Source of the DNA: JAVBSX01 sp051660685
Lineage (GTDB): Bacteria; Planctomycetota; Planctomycetia; Pirellulales; Thermoguttaceae
Assembly (NCBI GenBank): GCA_051660685.1
Contig: JBOFQB010000094.1
Location: forward strand, 25,817 to 89,816
DNA length: 64,000 nucleotides
Reading direction: 5' to 3'
Every line of letters starts with the position of its first letter. Position 1 is the first letter of the stretch. The notes under the pieces are model-generated. The model had not been told where the DNA came from and did not search any database. It saw nothing but the letters and a program-made list of their open reading frames with translations. Shown here one piece after another: positions 20,483-28,559 of this stretch. The translations under genes were made by a program, and so were the position numbers.

Positions 20483-22123
20483 TCAAGCATTTTCCTGTTG
20501 TTCGTTTTCTTCAATAAGGGACATGAGTTTAATAAGATGGAACAGCACAAAAAAGACGACGACAATGATTGCAACGAGTTGGAAGGTCTTGAGAAAGGTT
20601 TCCGACGCTCTCCCATTTTGTTGGGCATCTGAACCGTTGAGTTGCTGATCGGGCAAAAGAGTTGGCGTTAAGACAGATGCCGGAACAACAGCACCTTCTG
20701 TACTGACGTTATTGTGTGTTGTGGAAACCTGACTCGCATATTGCAATTCCGATTGAACCGGTCCTGAAGAAAATGGTTCAACAGATTTCCGGTCCTTTAT
20801 CATGTAGGTTTCATTGCCCGAATGAACAGAAGCGGTCGATGCAATCGGGATACCGGAATGACTTTTGGAGCCGGAATGACCTTTTCCGTCGGAAACACTT
20901 GTTGCTGATTGGGAAAAGGCGAGAACCCCCTTTTCCTGAACGGATTGACGTGTACTCGGGTCGATTCCAACTGTCCCATTTCGAGTTCCGCCGTTACGTT
21001 CAACGGTCCCTCGTTCGGTTGGTGTATCCTTTTCCGTTTGAATCGACGAATTCGTTCGCAACACATTATCTGTTTTTCCCAAACCTGACCGAACCTCAAA
21101 AGACGGAAAGGTTGGATAAAAATTAAGCGGAACCGACGAACTTGCTGTCTCACCTAGATCACGCAACGTATTCCGAGACGAAGCAGAACCGCGTCGTCCG
21201 ATTGAAGACGCTTGAGAAGAGATTTTGGGGGCAGGAACCGAACCAATCAACGAGTCAATCGGCACTTCTGATACAGAGGATACGGAACCCGACTGAATTT
21301 TCGCTAAAACCGTTCCTTCGTTCAATCGGTGTTGGGGCGAACCCGGTTCTATGGACGCAAAAAGCTGTTCCGGTTCACTCGGTACTCTCTCGATTGCCGA
21401 TTGAGCTTGACCTAAAAACGTCCTGAGTCGTCCACAATAACTTCCAACGGTGTTGTTCAAGTCGGACCCAAACAGAACACCTGCCAGTTCCCCCTTGCGA
21501 TTGAAGATCGGTCCCCCAGAATCTCCCTGTCGGGCGTTGATTGAGACTTCAATCAGTTCGTTGCTCAAACCGATTTCGGGCATGACATACTTCGTACAAC
21601 GTCCTCCTGCTAATCGATATGTTCCACTTCCATAACCGGCAATCCAAAGAGGATCGCCCGTTTTGGGATAATCTTTTGCAAGAGCGACGACGGGAATTTG
21701 GGCGGGACGTGAGATGAGCAAAACGGCCAAATCCCAAGTTTTATCGACATACACAACAGCAGCGTAAGAAGCAAAACCGTAAGGAAAATGGACTTGAACC
21801 AAACCAACGGCGTCTCTGACAACATGGTGATTGGTCAAAAGGACACCATATTTTCCTTGAGAACTGATGAGTGTTCCAGAACCGAAAGAGTGCGCACCTT
21901 TTTCGTAAGCAAGTATCCTTGCAACAGCAGGATGCGGGTCGCTCGCCGGATTCCAAGTTGGTGCAGTCCGCGAAAGGGCAACATCGTTTGCTTGTCTGTT
22001 ATTCAGCCTATTCTGTGTATTTGTCTCATTTTGGCCAAATATCGTATTGTTCCAAACAAAGATCGCGTTGTTCCAAATCAGCAACAGGAAGACGAGCCGT
22101 GTTACAACGGAAAATACTTTCAT
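20483..22123 (-). CDS. Exported trypsin-like serine protease with C-terminal membrane anchor
   Basis: A secreted S1/HtrA-type protease fold of 546 residues from ATG 22123. The signal segment is followed by a duplicated WNNAIF/WNNTIF. The triad is visible: H100 in LLTNHHVV, D131 in TWDLAVLL and S202 in QGDSGGPIF. After residue about 250 comes a long Ser/Thr-rich, low-complexity linker, then one hydrophobic helix (FQLVAIIVVVFFVLFHLI) and a short acidic tail, so the catalytic domain is tethered to a membrane by its C-terminus. No PDZ domain is seen, unlike DegP/HtrA. The start codon overlaps the stop of a 40-codon ORF (ATGA), which supports 22123 over the TTG two codons upstream. Confidence 0.9.
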   Translation of the reverse strand: MKVFSVVTRLVFLLLIWNNAIFVWNNTIFGQNETNTQNRLNNRQANDVALSRTAPTWNPASDPHPAVARILAYEKGAHSFGSGTLISSQGKYGVLLTNHHVVRDAVGLVQVHFPYGFASYAAVVYVDKTWDLAVLLISRPAQIPVVALAKDYPKTGDPLWIAGYGSGTYRLAGGRCTKYVMPEIGLSNELIEVSINARQGDSGGPIFNRKGELAGVLFGSDLNNTVGSYCGRLRTFLGQAQSAIERVPSEPEQLFASIEPGSPQHRLNEGTVLAKIQSGSVSSVSEVPIDSLIGSVPAPKISSQASSIGRRGSASSRNTLRDLGETASSSVPLNFYPTFPSFEVRSGLGKTDNVLRTNSSIQTEKDTPTERGTVERNGGTRNGTVGIDPSTRQSVQEKGVLAFSQSATSVSDGKGHSGSKSHSGIPIASTASVHSGNETYMIKDRKSVEPFSSGPVQSELQYASQVSTTHNNVSTEGAVVPASVLTPTLLPDQQLNGSDAQQNGRASETFLKTFQLVAIIVVVFFVLFHLIKLMSLIEENEQQENA

Positions 22124-22242
22124 CTGCAAACCGGCTTCTGTTCTCGTCGTTTTTGTTCGTTCTGAATAATCCGTTTGAGAAGGTCACTTCGTAATTGTTC
22201 AAGTTCCTTCTCCTTTTTTTCTTCATTTTGATCCGTTTTCAT
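22120..22242 (-). CDS. Small charged coiled-coil protein, 40 aa, coupled to the protease gene
   Basis: ATG at 22242 opens 40 codons ending in a TGA that overlaps the ATG of the serine-protease gene (ATGA). The peptide is highly charged and heptad-like (EKKEKELEQLRSDLLKRIIQ, then NEQKRREQKPVCR), consistent with a short amphipathic helix. Codon use is natural, and the 4-base overlap is the usual sign of translational coupling in bacteria. It may be a real small protein or a leader that controls protease translation. There is no recognisable family or clear Shine-Dalgarno. Confidence 0.5.
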   Translation of the reverse strand: MKTDQNEEKKEKELEQLRSDLLKRIIQNEQKRREQKPVCR

Positions 22243-22562
22243 TAGAAAATGCTCAGTCAATGGACAGAGAAAGAGGAATATCACCAAACCCGTTTTCGGA
22301 CGAATCGAAGAGCAAATTTGAAGAAACCTTTTTTCACTGACACAACCGGAACAGGTCGTACAATCGGACAGTCCAACAAAGTGAGAAAAAAAACAGGATA
22401 ATTTCGATAAAATTTGAGCGAGAACCTTCCTACAAACCGTGTTTTACTTTAGAATGGGGGAGGTGTGTTAGATAAAATTGGCAATTGGCCCGGAATTTTG
22501 GCAAAAGATGAAAGATTGAAGAACAACGGACACGGACCTAACGAATTAACAGAATTAACATC
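22243..22562. other. Divergent intergenic region, protease unit / ECF sigma gene
   Basis: No gene seen. It must contain divergent promoters; none is convincing. Directly before the sigma-factor start is a perfect tandem 9-mer, GAATTAACA twice (22543-22560). The ECF family often autoregulates, so an ECF-type -35 is expected here, but no AAC-type motif could be paired with confidence. Confidence 0.3.
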
Positions 22563-23237
22563 GTGACACTTGAACAGACGAGCACTCAATCGTTTATGCG
22601 TGATCCTGACGTTCGGCTTATGCTCGAAGTCCGGGACGGTAAAGCGTCTGCATTTGAGAGTTTGATGCATCGTTATCAAGGACGTGTTCTTTCGGTTTTA
22701 CGGCACATGGTGCAGGATTCGGATTGGGCCGAAGATTTGACACAAGAGGTTTTTTTGCGGGTCTTTCGCGCTCGTTTGAGTTATGAACCCGGTTCAAAAT
22801 TCACAACTTGGTTGTTCACGATTACCAACAATGTTGCGTTGAATGCACTTCGGGGAAAACATCGACATCCGGTTATACAGTTTGGCGGAAGTGACGGAAC
22901 AGTTGGTAAAGATTCGGACGAACCGACTCGCTTGGAAAACAATGTTCCCGCAAGTAGTAGTCTGATTCCCGTCAGGTGTCTTGACCGAAAAGAATTACGC
23001 AGTGTCGTTCAGGATGCAATTGATTCTTTGGGAGAACGTCAAAAAATGGCGACTCTTCTAAGCCGTTTTGAAGGAATGAGTTACATTGACATTGCCGAAA
23101 CAATGAATCTGACTCCACAAGCGGTCAAATCGCTGCTCTGTCGGGCCCGAATCAATTTGCGCAATGTTCTTATACCATATATTGAACAGGGAAAATTACC
23201 TGCAATTGACCGATTGACAGCGATTGACAGCGATTAA
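22563..23237 (+). CDS. ECF-type RNA polymerase sigma factor
   Basis: A 224-residue sigma-70-family factor with only regions 2 and 4. Region 2 (residues about 25-95): ESLMHRYQGRVLSVLRHM, DWAEDLTQEVFLRVFRA, KFTTWLFTITNNVALNALR. Region 4 (about 150-215): ATLLSRFEGMSYIDIAETM followed by the HTH LTPQAVKSLLCRARINLR. These bind the -10 and -35 elements as part of RNA polymerase. The start is GTG 22563; an ATG 11 codons later (22596) is an alternative. A membrane anti-sigma-like protein follows 66 bases downstream on the same strand, the usual arrangement for a regulated ECF pair. Which signal it serves is unknown. Confidence 0.95.
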   Translation: MTLEQTSTQSFMRDPDVRLMLEVRDGKASAFESLMHRYQGRVLSVLRHMVQDSDWAEDLTQEVFLRVFRARLSYEPGSKFTTWLFTITNNVALNALRGKHRHPVIQFGGSDGTVGKDSDEPTRLENNVPASSSLIPVRCLDRKELRSVVQDAIDSLGERQKMATLLSRFEGMSYIDIAETMNLTPQAVKSLLCRARINLRNVLIPYIEQGKLPAIDRLTAIDSD

Positions 23238-23303
23238 CCTTTTTGTCGATGTCATTTTCCATGTATTGTGCAGATTTCGTCACCTTCTACAGATTTCCTT
23301 TCC

Positions 23304-23876
23304 ATGTTACATACTGAACCAGATCAGGAACAAGTGCAGGAGCAGAACTTGGAACGAGACCGGGAACAGGAGCCGGTTTTGGAATCAGGGACGATTGATC
23401 CTGAAGAGGAGTTGCTGATTGCCTATTTGGACGGAGAACTTCCGTCGGAAAATAAGAAAGAGTTGGAGGAGCGATTAGCTCAGGAGCCGACACTTCGGCG
23501 TAAACTGGCCCGATTTGAGGAGACTTGGGATGCACTTGAGTTACTTGAACGAAAACCGTCCGATCAAGTTTTTATCAGTTCAACGATAGAACGGGTTGCA
23601 ACGGAAACCGCACATAGTATTCGGGTTGCGACATTGCGTTCACGACGGGGTTCTAAGAGCTGGACGCTCCAGATTTTCTTGGGTTCCCTTCTGTCCGCTT
23701 TCTTGGGGTACATGAGCGTTAATTTTCTGTTTTCCCAGAATCTTAAAAACCTCTACAATGATGTTCCCATTATCGAGCAATTGGATCATTACTTTTTGTT
23801 GGAGGAGCAAAAAGCGTATCACATTGACGAGCTTGATTTTCTGCATCAATTGACAGATGCCAAAATTTTCGACTGA
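23304..23876 (+). CDS. Membrane anti-sigma-factor-like protein
   Basis: About 190 residues from ATG 23304 (GTG 23268 would add 12 codons). After a Gln/Glu-rich start comes LLIAYLDGELPSENKKELEE, which matches the helix found at the front of many planctomycete anti-sigma domains (the DGELP motif), then a helix-rich region (LAQEPTLRRKLARFEETWDAL). One transmembrane segment follows (LQIFLGSLLSAFLGYMSVNF) and then about 40 residues outside. The zinc His-Cys pairs of classical ZAS domains are absent. Position straight after the ECF sigma gene is the main support. It would hold the sigma factor at the membrane until a signal releases it; this is inference from the family. Confidence 0.75.
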   Translation: MLHTEPDQEQVQEQNLERDREQEPVLESGTIDPEEELLIAYLDGELPSENKKELEERLAQEPTLRRKLARFEETWDALELLERKPSDQVFISSTIERVATETAHSIRVATLRSRRGSKSWTLQIFLGSLLSAFLGYMSVNFLFSQNLKNLYNDVPIIEQLDHYFLLEEQKAYHIDELDFLHQLTDAKIFD

Positions 23877-23985
23877 CCTTTTTCGATTTTCGGCTGATCC
23901 TTTCTGTTTTTCGAGCGACTCGGACGGATTGATTTCCTGTCTTTTCAATAAAGGGTATCTCTCAAGAGACAAGATGCTTACAAGG

Positions 23986-24696
23986 TCAACCGGGGATTGC
24001 GTTTTCGGTTGCCTCAATCAGGTTCCGAACGTCCACAACGGATTCCGTTTCACGCAATTGTTGGAGAAAACCTTGTGAATCGACGATCCGACTTAATCGG
24101 GCAAGAATACGGAGATGAATCCGATCATCTGTTGAACAGATCAAAAAGAAGATGTCCGTCAATCCCCCAAAAGGTGCTCCAAATGGGACCCCGTTGGAAA
24201 CCCGGCCTAATGTAAGGAAGGTTTCTGCCAAAATAGAAGAGTTCGGTCGTCGGGGATGCAAAAACGCAACGCCGTTGTCAAATGCAGTTGGAATCAACTC
24301 CTCACGTTGTCTTAACAACTCAATCATCTTGCTCGTATCCCAAAGATAACCGGTTTCTGCAGCCAATTTGGACATCGTTCGAATAACAGAGTCTTTGGTT
24401 CTTGCGCCGAGTTCAAGAGCAATTGCCCCTTCTGGAATCAACGACGCAATCGAAATCGTCTCTTGATTTTCAACATCACTTTTTGCCAAACATTTTTCGA
24501 CACCAGCTCTTTCCAGATCGTCGAAATTACTGATTTTCTTTTCCAACCAACGATACACCTCATCCCGGGCAAAGGTCCATTCCCCTTTGACTTTTCGTCC
24601 GGGCAAATCACCCCGTTCAGCCAATTTTTGGAGTTGTTTTTCTGGAATATGCAAGAAACGTGACAATTTTTCAATATCAAAAACCGTGTAGGGCAT
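23986..24696 (-). CDS. HTH (excisionase/MerR-like) protein fused to a PTS EIIA (fructose/nitrogen type) domain
   Basis: 236 residues from ATG 24696. The frame is open further upstream, but that sequence is low-quality and runs into the divergent kinase gene. Residues 1-55 are a winged HTH of the DNA-binding excisionase type (FDIEKLSRFLHIPEKQLQKL; GRKVKGEWTFARDEVYRWLE). Residues about 95-236 are a type-2 EIIA domain like PtsN/FruA: DSVIRTMSKLAAETGYLWD, then NGVAFLHPRRPN with the probable phospho-accepting His147, then DIFFLICSTDDRIHLRILARL. In PtsN-type proteins the His takes phosphate from HPr-like carriers and signals carbon or nitrogen state. No PTS permease is near, so this is probably regulatory. 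It is divergent from a histidine kinase. Confidence 0.88.
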   Translation of the reverse strand: MPYTVFDIEKLSRFLHIPEKQLQKLAERGDLPGRKVKGEWTFARDEVYRWLEKKISNFDDLERAGVEKCLAKSDVENQETISIASLIPEGAIALELGARTKDSVIRTMSKLAAETGYLWDTSKMIELLRQREELIPTAFDNGVAFLHPRRPNSSILAETFLTLGRVSNGVPFGAPFGGLTDIFFLICSTDDRIHLRILARLSRIVDSQGFLQQLRETESVVDVRNLIEATENAIPG

Positions 24697-25009
24697 GATG
24701 AGCGAGCGTGCAAGAGAGGAGGGAAAAGGAGGAAACAGCGAAAAAACGGCGAGAAAACGGGAACAACGGCAAATGGAAAAGGGACCGCATACAGAACAGA
24801 GGAAATGACGCAGAACGACTTGGTGAGTGTTCACTTTATCCCGGGGAAGAGGACAGGTCGAGGGGGACTGTCGTAATCGTCTTTTCAACAAATTTCCGCC
24901 CTTGTGAAAAATTTCGTCCTGTTCTTGCAAAAAAAAGTGAACGTAGTACAACTGAATTGAGGGTGTCTTTACGATAAATCTCTTCACCTTTGACCGGAAA
25001 TGACCTAAG
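24697..25009. promoter_or_regulatory. Divergent control region between HTH-IIA gene and histidine kinase gene
   Basis: About 310 bases without a credible gene. GTTCACTTT (24829-24837) and AAAGTGAAC (24934-24942) are perfect 9-base inverse copies 96 bases apart, placed between the two start codons. They could be paired operator sites, perhaps for the HTH protein, or form a large stem. The first 60 bases after the HTH-IIA start are purine-rich. Confidence 0.35.
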
Positions 25010-25777
25010 ATGTCGCAGTCCCGCAAAAACTGGATCGACCAGTATACTGAAATTGCCCAATTGGCGGGGGGATTGGCACATGAGATCAAGAACCCTCTTT
25101 CAACGATTCGGCTGAATATGGACCTTCTTGCTGAAGATTTGGAAGGGGCGGAATTGCCCGCTCAACGTCGGGCACTTAGAAAAGTCGAAACGGTCAAGAG
25201 AGAATGTTCCCGTCTTGAAGAGTTGCTGAATGATTTTCTGGATTTTGCAAGATCACACGCTTTGCAGTTGGAACCGCGAGATGTGAATAAACAATTGCGG
25301 GATTTAATTGAGTTTTTTCGACCTCAAGGGAAAGTGACGAACATGGAAATTACGGAGTATTATGCCGATAATCTTCCAATGGTCCCTTTGGACGCGAAAT
25401 CGTTTCGTCGGGCCGTATTGAATCTTATCTTAAACGCACAACAGGCAATGCCGGACGGGGGACAATTGGTTGTTCGGACGCGATCAAGCGGGAATGAGGT
25501 TGCGATTGACCTGATTGATACAGGAGAGGGAATGGATGATCGGGTTGCGCAACATGTTTTTGAGGCGTTTTACTCAACGAAACAGGGAGGGAGCGGTCTT
25601 GGATTACCAACCGTTCGCAAGATTATTGAAGCACATGGAGGTCGTATTATGCTGCAATCGGAACAGGGTCGGGGAACCCAATTCACGTTATTTCTTCCCG
25701 GTTTTGCCCGTCTTTTGACGGAAAAAGAGTCTGGTCAAAAAAGAACGTCCGAGTTGTTTGGCGAAACAACGGAGTGA
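25010..25777 (+). CDS. Soluble sensor histidine kinase, NtrB-like core
   Basis: 255 residues with no membrane segment and no PAS or other sensor domain. It is a bare HisKA plus ATPase core. The H-box is GGLAHEIKNPLSTIRLNMD with phospho-acceptor His24, the N-box NLILNAQQAM, G1 DTGEGMDD, the F-box AFYSTKQGGSGLGL with G2, and the C-terminus is RGTQFTLFLPG. The HEIKNPL form is typical of NtrB/HydH-type kinases. No response regulator gene is adjacent. Given its divergent HTH-IIA neighbour, one possibility is that the two share a control region or pathway; that is inference. The start is at ATG 25010. Confidence 0.92.
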   Translation: MSQSRKNWIDQYTEIAQLAGGLAHEIKNPLSTIRLNMDLLAEDLEGAELPAQRRALRKVETVKRECSRLEELLNDFLDFARSHALQLEPRDVNKQLRDLIEFFRPQGKVTNMEITEYYADNLPMVPLDAKSFRRAVLNLILNAQQAMPDGGQLVVRTRSSGNEVAIDLIDTGEGMDDRVAQHVFEAFYSTKQGGSGLGLPTVRKIIEAHGGRIMLQSEQGRGTQFTLFLPGFARLLTEKESGQKRTSELFGETTE

Positions 25778-25848
25778 AAGAGGAAAAGAAAACGCAAACA
25801 GTTCAGAAGAGTTGGAAAAGCGAGACAAATGCAATGATTCTTCTCTGT

Positions 25849-26298
25849 TTATCTTATGATTTCCTTTTCAATCACATTGATTTTGTCCAACCGTCTTTGA
25901 TGTCGTCCCCCGTCAAAATCGGTTCCCAACCATTTGTCAACCAAACCTAAACAGGTTCGTTCTCCGAGCAGATCGCCGGAAAGACAAAGAACATTGGCAT
26001 TATTATGTCGACGACTGAGTTCGGCAGTCACATCATTACAGCAGGAAACCGCGCGAATTCCGAAAAATTTGTTGGCGACCATGCACATTCCAACGCCGGT
26101 TCCGCAAATGAGAATACCGAAATCAGCATCTCCGCGACAAACGGTGAGAGCAACTTCGGACGCAACATCGGGGTAATCAACCGTTGTCCTTTCCTGCAAA
26201 CCGGGTTCGCAAACCTCGATCCCTTTTGAACCGAGGAATGCAAGAACGACACGTCGCAGATTATTCCCTCTATGATCGCTTCCTAATGCAATTCGCAT
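25849..26298 (-). CDS. rpiB: Ribose-5-phosphate isomerase B
   Basis: Interconverts ribose-5-phosphate and ribulose-5-phosphate in the pentose phosphate pathway. At 149 residues it has normal length for the RpiB/LacAB family. Family features: MRIALGSDHRGNNL at the N-terminus, the phosphate loop ICGTGVGMCMVANK with the catalytic-base Cys65, then AELSRRHNNANVLCLSG carrying the Arg/His substrate ligands. It is convergent with the kinase gene and stands alone. The ATG at 26298 begins exactly at the first beta-strand. Confidence 0.95.
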   Translation of the reverse strand: MRIALGSDHRGNNLRRVVLAFLGSKGIEVCEPGLQERTTVDYPDVASEVALTVCRGDADFGILICGTGVGMCMVANKFFGIRAVSCCNDVTAELSRRHNNANVLCLSGDLLGERTCLGLVDKWLGTDFDGGRHQRRLDKINVIEKEIIR

Positions 26299-26394
26299 AG
26301 ACTAACCCCCTTACAATATAAGTCTTTCTCTAACTTGCCAACTTCTTCAACGTGAAAAAAGTGAATACTCCTTGGACTCTCTCTGTCCACAAAA

Positions 26395-26478
26395 CGGACT
26401 TTCCTAGTCCGCAAAACGTGACCCGTTTCCTGAGTCAAAATTGTCAATAACCGCAGAACACTATTCTGCGGTTAAACG
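26395..26478. repeat. Two adjacent palindromes of the REP-like type
   Basis: CGGACT-TTCCT-AGTCCG (26395-26411) is followed by CAAAACG, and a perfect 10-bp stem, AACCGCAGAA with TTCTGCGGTT (26449-26473, 5-base loop), is followed by AAACG. The second has the same layout as the REP-like family seen later in the window (palindrome then an AAACG tail), with a different stem sequence. Confidence 0.6.
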
Positions 26479-26574
26479 ACTGAATACTCAATACTGAACA
26501 CTAAATACTACTTGGAATGAAACTGAATACGGCTTGGAATTCCAACGACAGGGAAACCGAACTGAGACAAGAAC

Positions 26575-27468
26575 TTAGACAACGACGTCGCAGATTTCAG
26601 CAGCACGACGGAGAGATCGCAAATCGTCTTTGGGGAGAAATTCATGTGCGACGTAACCGTTGTAACCCGTTTCGAGGATCGCTTTCATGACAGCGGGATA
26701 ATAAATTTCCTGCGAATCGTCAATGTCATTTCGTCCGGGATTCCCCCCTGTATGGTAATGCCCAATGATGTCCTTGTACTCACGAATGTTGTTGACCAAA
26801 TCTCCGTCCATTCTCTGCATGTGATAAATGTCGAACAAAACTTTGATGCGTTCACTTCCAACACGACGACACATTTCTCCGCCCCATGCTGTATGGTCAC
26901 ATTGATAATCACGATGATCCTTGCTGTTCAAAAGCTCCATACAAACATTGACACCATGTTTTTCGGCAATCGGGGCAATTCGTTTGAGTCCCTCAACCGA
27001 GACTTCCAGACCTTCTTCGTCGGAAATACCATTTCGGTTGCCTGAAAAACAGATAATGTTGGGGACTTTCTTTTCGGCTGCAACCGGAATCCATTGTTCG
27101 TAGATTTTGACCAGTTTGTCATGATTTCGTTTGCGGTTGAAACCGGACGGAATACCGCAACCCGGGACGTTCCCCATTGTTACAACCATGTCATTCTGGA
27201 GCATCATATCCCAATCGCCCGGGTCAATCAGATCAATCCCGACCAAACCCATTTGTTGACAAAGCGGAATGAAATCGGCAAGAGAGTATTTTCCAAAACA
27301 CCATTTCGAGACAGACTGTTTTATGGGACCTTTTGTTTGATAGGACTCCGCATCTTGCGCGAGAATTTTTGGTGAAGAGAAAGGAACATTCAATACGGCA
27401 GGAAGAGCGAGACTGCCCAATGCAGCCGTTTTCAGCAAAGTACGTCGGTTCATGTTGTGAGCAGTCAT
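26575..27468 (-). CDS. Tat-type exported sugar isomerase/epimerase, hydroxypyruvate-isomerase-like
   Basis: 297 residues. The N-terminus MNRRTLLKTAALGSLALPAV is a twin-arginine-type signal (NRRTLLK then a mild hydrophobic stretch), ending near AQDAES. The rest is an AP-endonuclease-2-type TIM barrel like Hyi: GLVGIDLIDPGDWDM, ANIICFSG-like VPNIICFSGNRNG, GVNVCMELLNSKDHRDYQC, IKVLFDIYHMQRMDGD, GHYHTGGNPGRNDIDD and NGYVAHEFLP supply the expected metal Glu, Asp, His and Glu. The enzyme would isomerise a small ketose or hydroxypyruvate; the true substrate is unknown. Either of two in-frame ATGs (27468 or 27453) could be used. Confidence 0.88.
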   Translation of the reverse strand: MTAHNMNRRTLLKTAALGSLALPAVLNVPFSSPKILAQDAESYQTKGPIKQSVSKWCFGKYSLADFIPLCQQMGLVGIDLIDPGDWDMMLQNDMVVTMGNVPGCGIPSGFNRKRNHDKLVKIYEQWIPVAAEKKVPNIICFSGNRNGISDEEGLEVSVEGLKRIAPIAEKHGVNVCMELLNSKDHRDYQCDHTAWGGEMCRRVGSERIKVLFDIYHMQRMDGDLVNNIREYKDIIGHYHTGGNPGRNDIDDSQEIYYPAVMKAILETGYNGYVAHEFLPKDDLRSLRRAAEICDVVV

Positions 27469-27539
27469 GTTAATAGATTAGGCAAAAAACAGAAAAAGGG
27501 AGAACAAGCACAAACATTATTGCCGGACCAAGCGATCCA

Positions 27540-27583
27540 GTTGCTCCAAAGAGCAACAACTCTCCAACCGAGTCAGGACTCGG
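27540..27583. repeat. Two adjacent perfect hairpins
   Basis: GTTGCTC-CAAA-GAGCAAC (27540-27557) and CCGAGTC-AG-GACTCGG (27568-27583) follow each other by 10 bases. GAGCAAC recurs downstream as part of CGAGCAACAATGGAGCAACAAC. They lie upstream of the minus-strand isomerase-like gene, in what would be its leader. Confidence 0.55.
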
Positions 27584-27743
27584 AAACCGAGCAACAATGG
27601 AGCAACAACGCTCAATGAAAATGTACTCGGGGTCAACAGATAAGTCAATACACACAGTATGAAAAAAAATTCAAAATTGTGTGGATACTGATTCTGATGT
27701 TAACGGGAACAGGTCCAGCATTGACATATACCCAAAACGGGTC

Positions 27744-27819
27744 CAAAATGGACATTTTGTCGGAACGCAGGCATCTTGCCTGCATCAAGAAAAAAAGGCG
27801 GGCAGGATGCCCGCGTTCC
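27744..27819. repeat. Nested palindromic element (22-bp inverted arms, each itself palindromic)
   Basis: Arm 1 (27762-27783) reads GGAACGC-AGGCATCTTGCCTGC and arm 2 (27798-27819) is its inverse copy with 3 differences out of 22. Each arm contains its own stem (GCAGGCA/TGCCTGC; GCGGGCA/GCCCGC). A separate palindrome CAAAATG-GA-CATTTTG lies just before it (27744-27759). The form suggests a small non-autonomous repeat. Confidence 0.65.
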
Positions 27820-27896
27820 AATCGGAAAACAAACCCTTTCTAACCGTTTGCAGTATAAAACCATTCCTGCCAATGTTGGTGAAACAATCGAGACTC

Positions 27897-28559
27897 TCAA
27901 TGAGTCTCAACGCGAAAAACAAGCGGTTCTGGAAAAGAAATTCCGTGTTCTTTCCACCATTTTTTTCCCGCATCCTGTTCAAAAATCTCCTCAATGCGTT
28001 GACAATTTTGGAAAGATAGGGGGAGTTGCGAGCGAATCGTTAGAGGAAGAGTTCCACAAAAACCGAATCGGGGCAAAACGTAATAACCGATTTGCAACGA
28101 CGTTCGTCGGGCCCACATATAAATCCGTGATATGCCCAAATCACGACAGGTCGTCGTTTGTTTGTGAAAAATCGTTTGCCCTATCCCCCCATTCTGCCTG
28201 TCACGTCGGAGAATCTGTATCTCTTGCCGCATCAACAGTTCTCCAGAAATCATTCGACGTATTTCGCAAAAACCTGTTACTCCCAACTCCTGCTTTTCAT
28301 AATGCTCAGCATAAAATCCCTGTTCTAAAGTGCCGAGATAGATTTGCGATTCTCTTCTCGCGCCAATTAAGGACCGCAGAACATCACAACTGGGTAATGG
28401 ACCGAAGAGAGAACGGAGTGTTGCGAGGACCGCCGATTTTTCACCTGGATAAAAAGAGATTTTTCCCGTAATCGGAGCCGGTTGGATTGCCGAATCGGAT
28501 TGAAAGCGGGACCGACTCTGATCCTTGTTATAGGCCAAATCATTGATTCTAAATTGCAT
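27897..28559 (-). CDS. Possible GNAT-fold acetyltransferase-like protein
   Basis: Long open frame with protein-like composition. I take ATG 28559 (MQFRINDLAYNKDQSRSR); the frame is open to 28745 but its extra 62 residues are Arg-rich and look non-coding. The best clue is RQNGGIGQTIFHKQ followed by CRDLGISRIYMWARR, which has the layout of the acetyl-CoA loop and following helix/strand of GNAT enzymes (R-x-x-G-x-G then LG-xx-RI), and later GYYVLPRFGF. The remainder is not informative. If real, it would move an acetyl group to an unknown amine. It lies alone between two longer gaps. The coding call is moderately safe, the function is not. Confidence 0.55.
   Translation of the reverse strand: MQFRINDLAYNKDQSRSRFQSDSAIQPAPITGKISFYPGEKSAVLATLRSLFGPLPSCDVLRSLIGARRESQIYLGTLEQGFYAEHYEKQELGVTGFCEIRRMISGELLMRQEIQILRRDRQNGGIGQTIFHKQTTTCRDLGISRIYMWARRTSLQIGYYVLPRFGFCGTLPLTIRSQLPLSFQNCQRIEEIFEQDAGKKWWKEHGISFPEPLVFRVETH

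Larger units (their letters stand above)
27469..27896. other. Intergenic region with several perfect palindromes, no clear gene
   Basis: No convincing gene (a 61-codon minus frame ending at 27470 is discussed under rejected items). The region carries hairpins at 27540-27557 and 27568-27583, a 16-bp palindrome at 27744-27759 and a nested inverted repeat at 27762-27819; see separate entries. Confidence 0.5.

Noticed and set aside
24697..25089. 131-residue N-terminal extension of the HTH-IIA protein
   Set aside because: It overlaps the divergent kinase gene and its composition is not protein-like; the HTH domain begins right after ATG 24696.
27470..27655. 61-codon minus-strand ORF ending 1 base before the isomerase-like gene, with a hydrophobic C-terminus
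   Set aside because: GTG start without ribosome site, and the N-terminal half is coded by the hairpin-rich segment; possible but unsupported.
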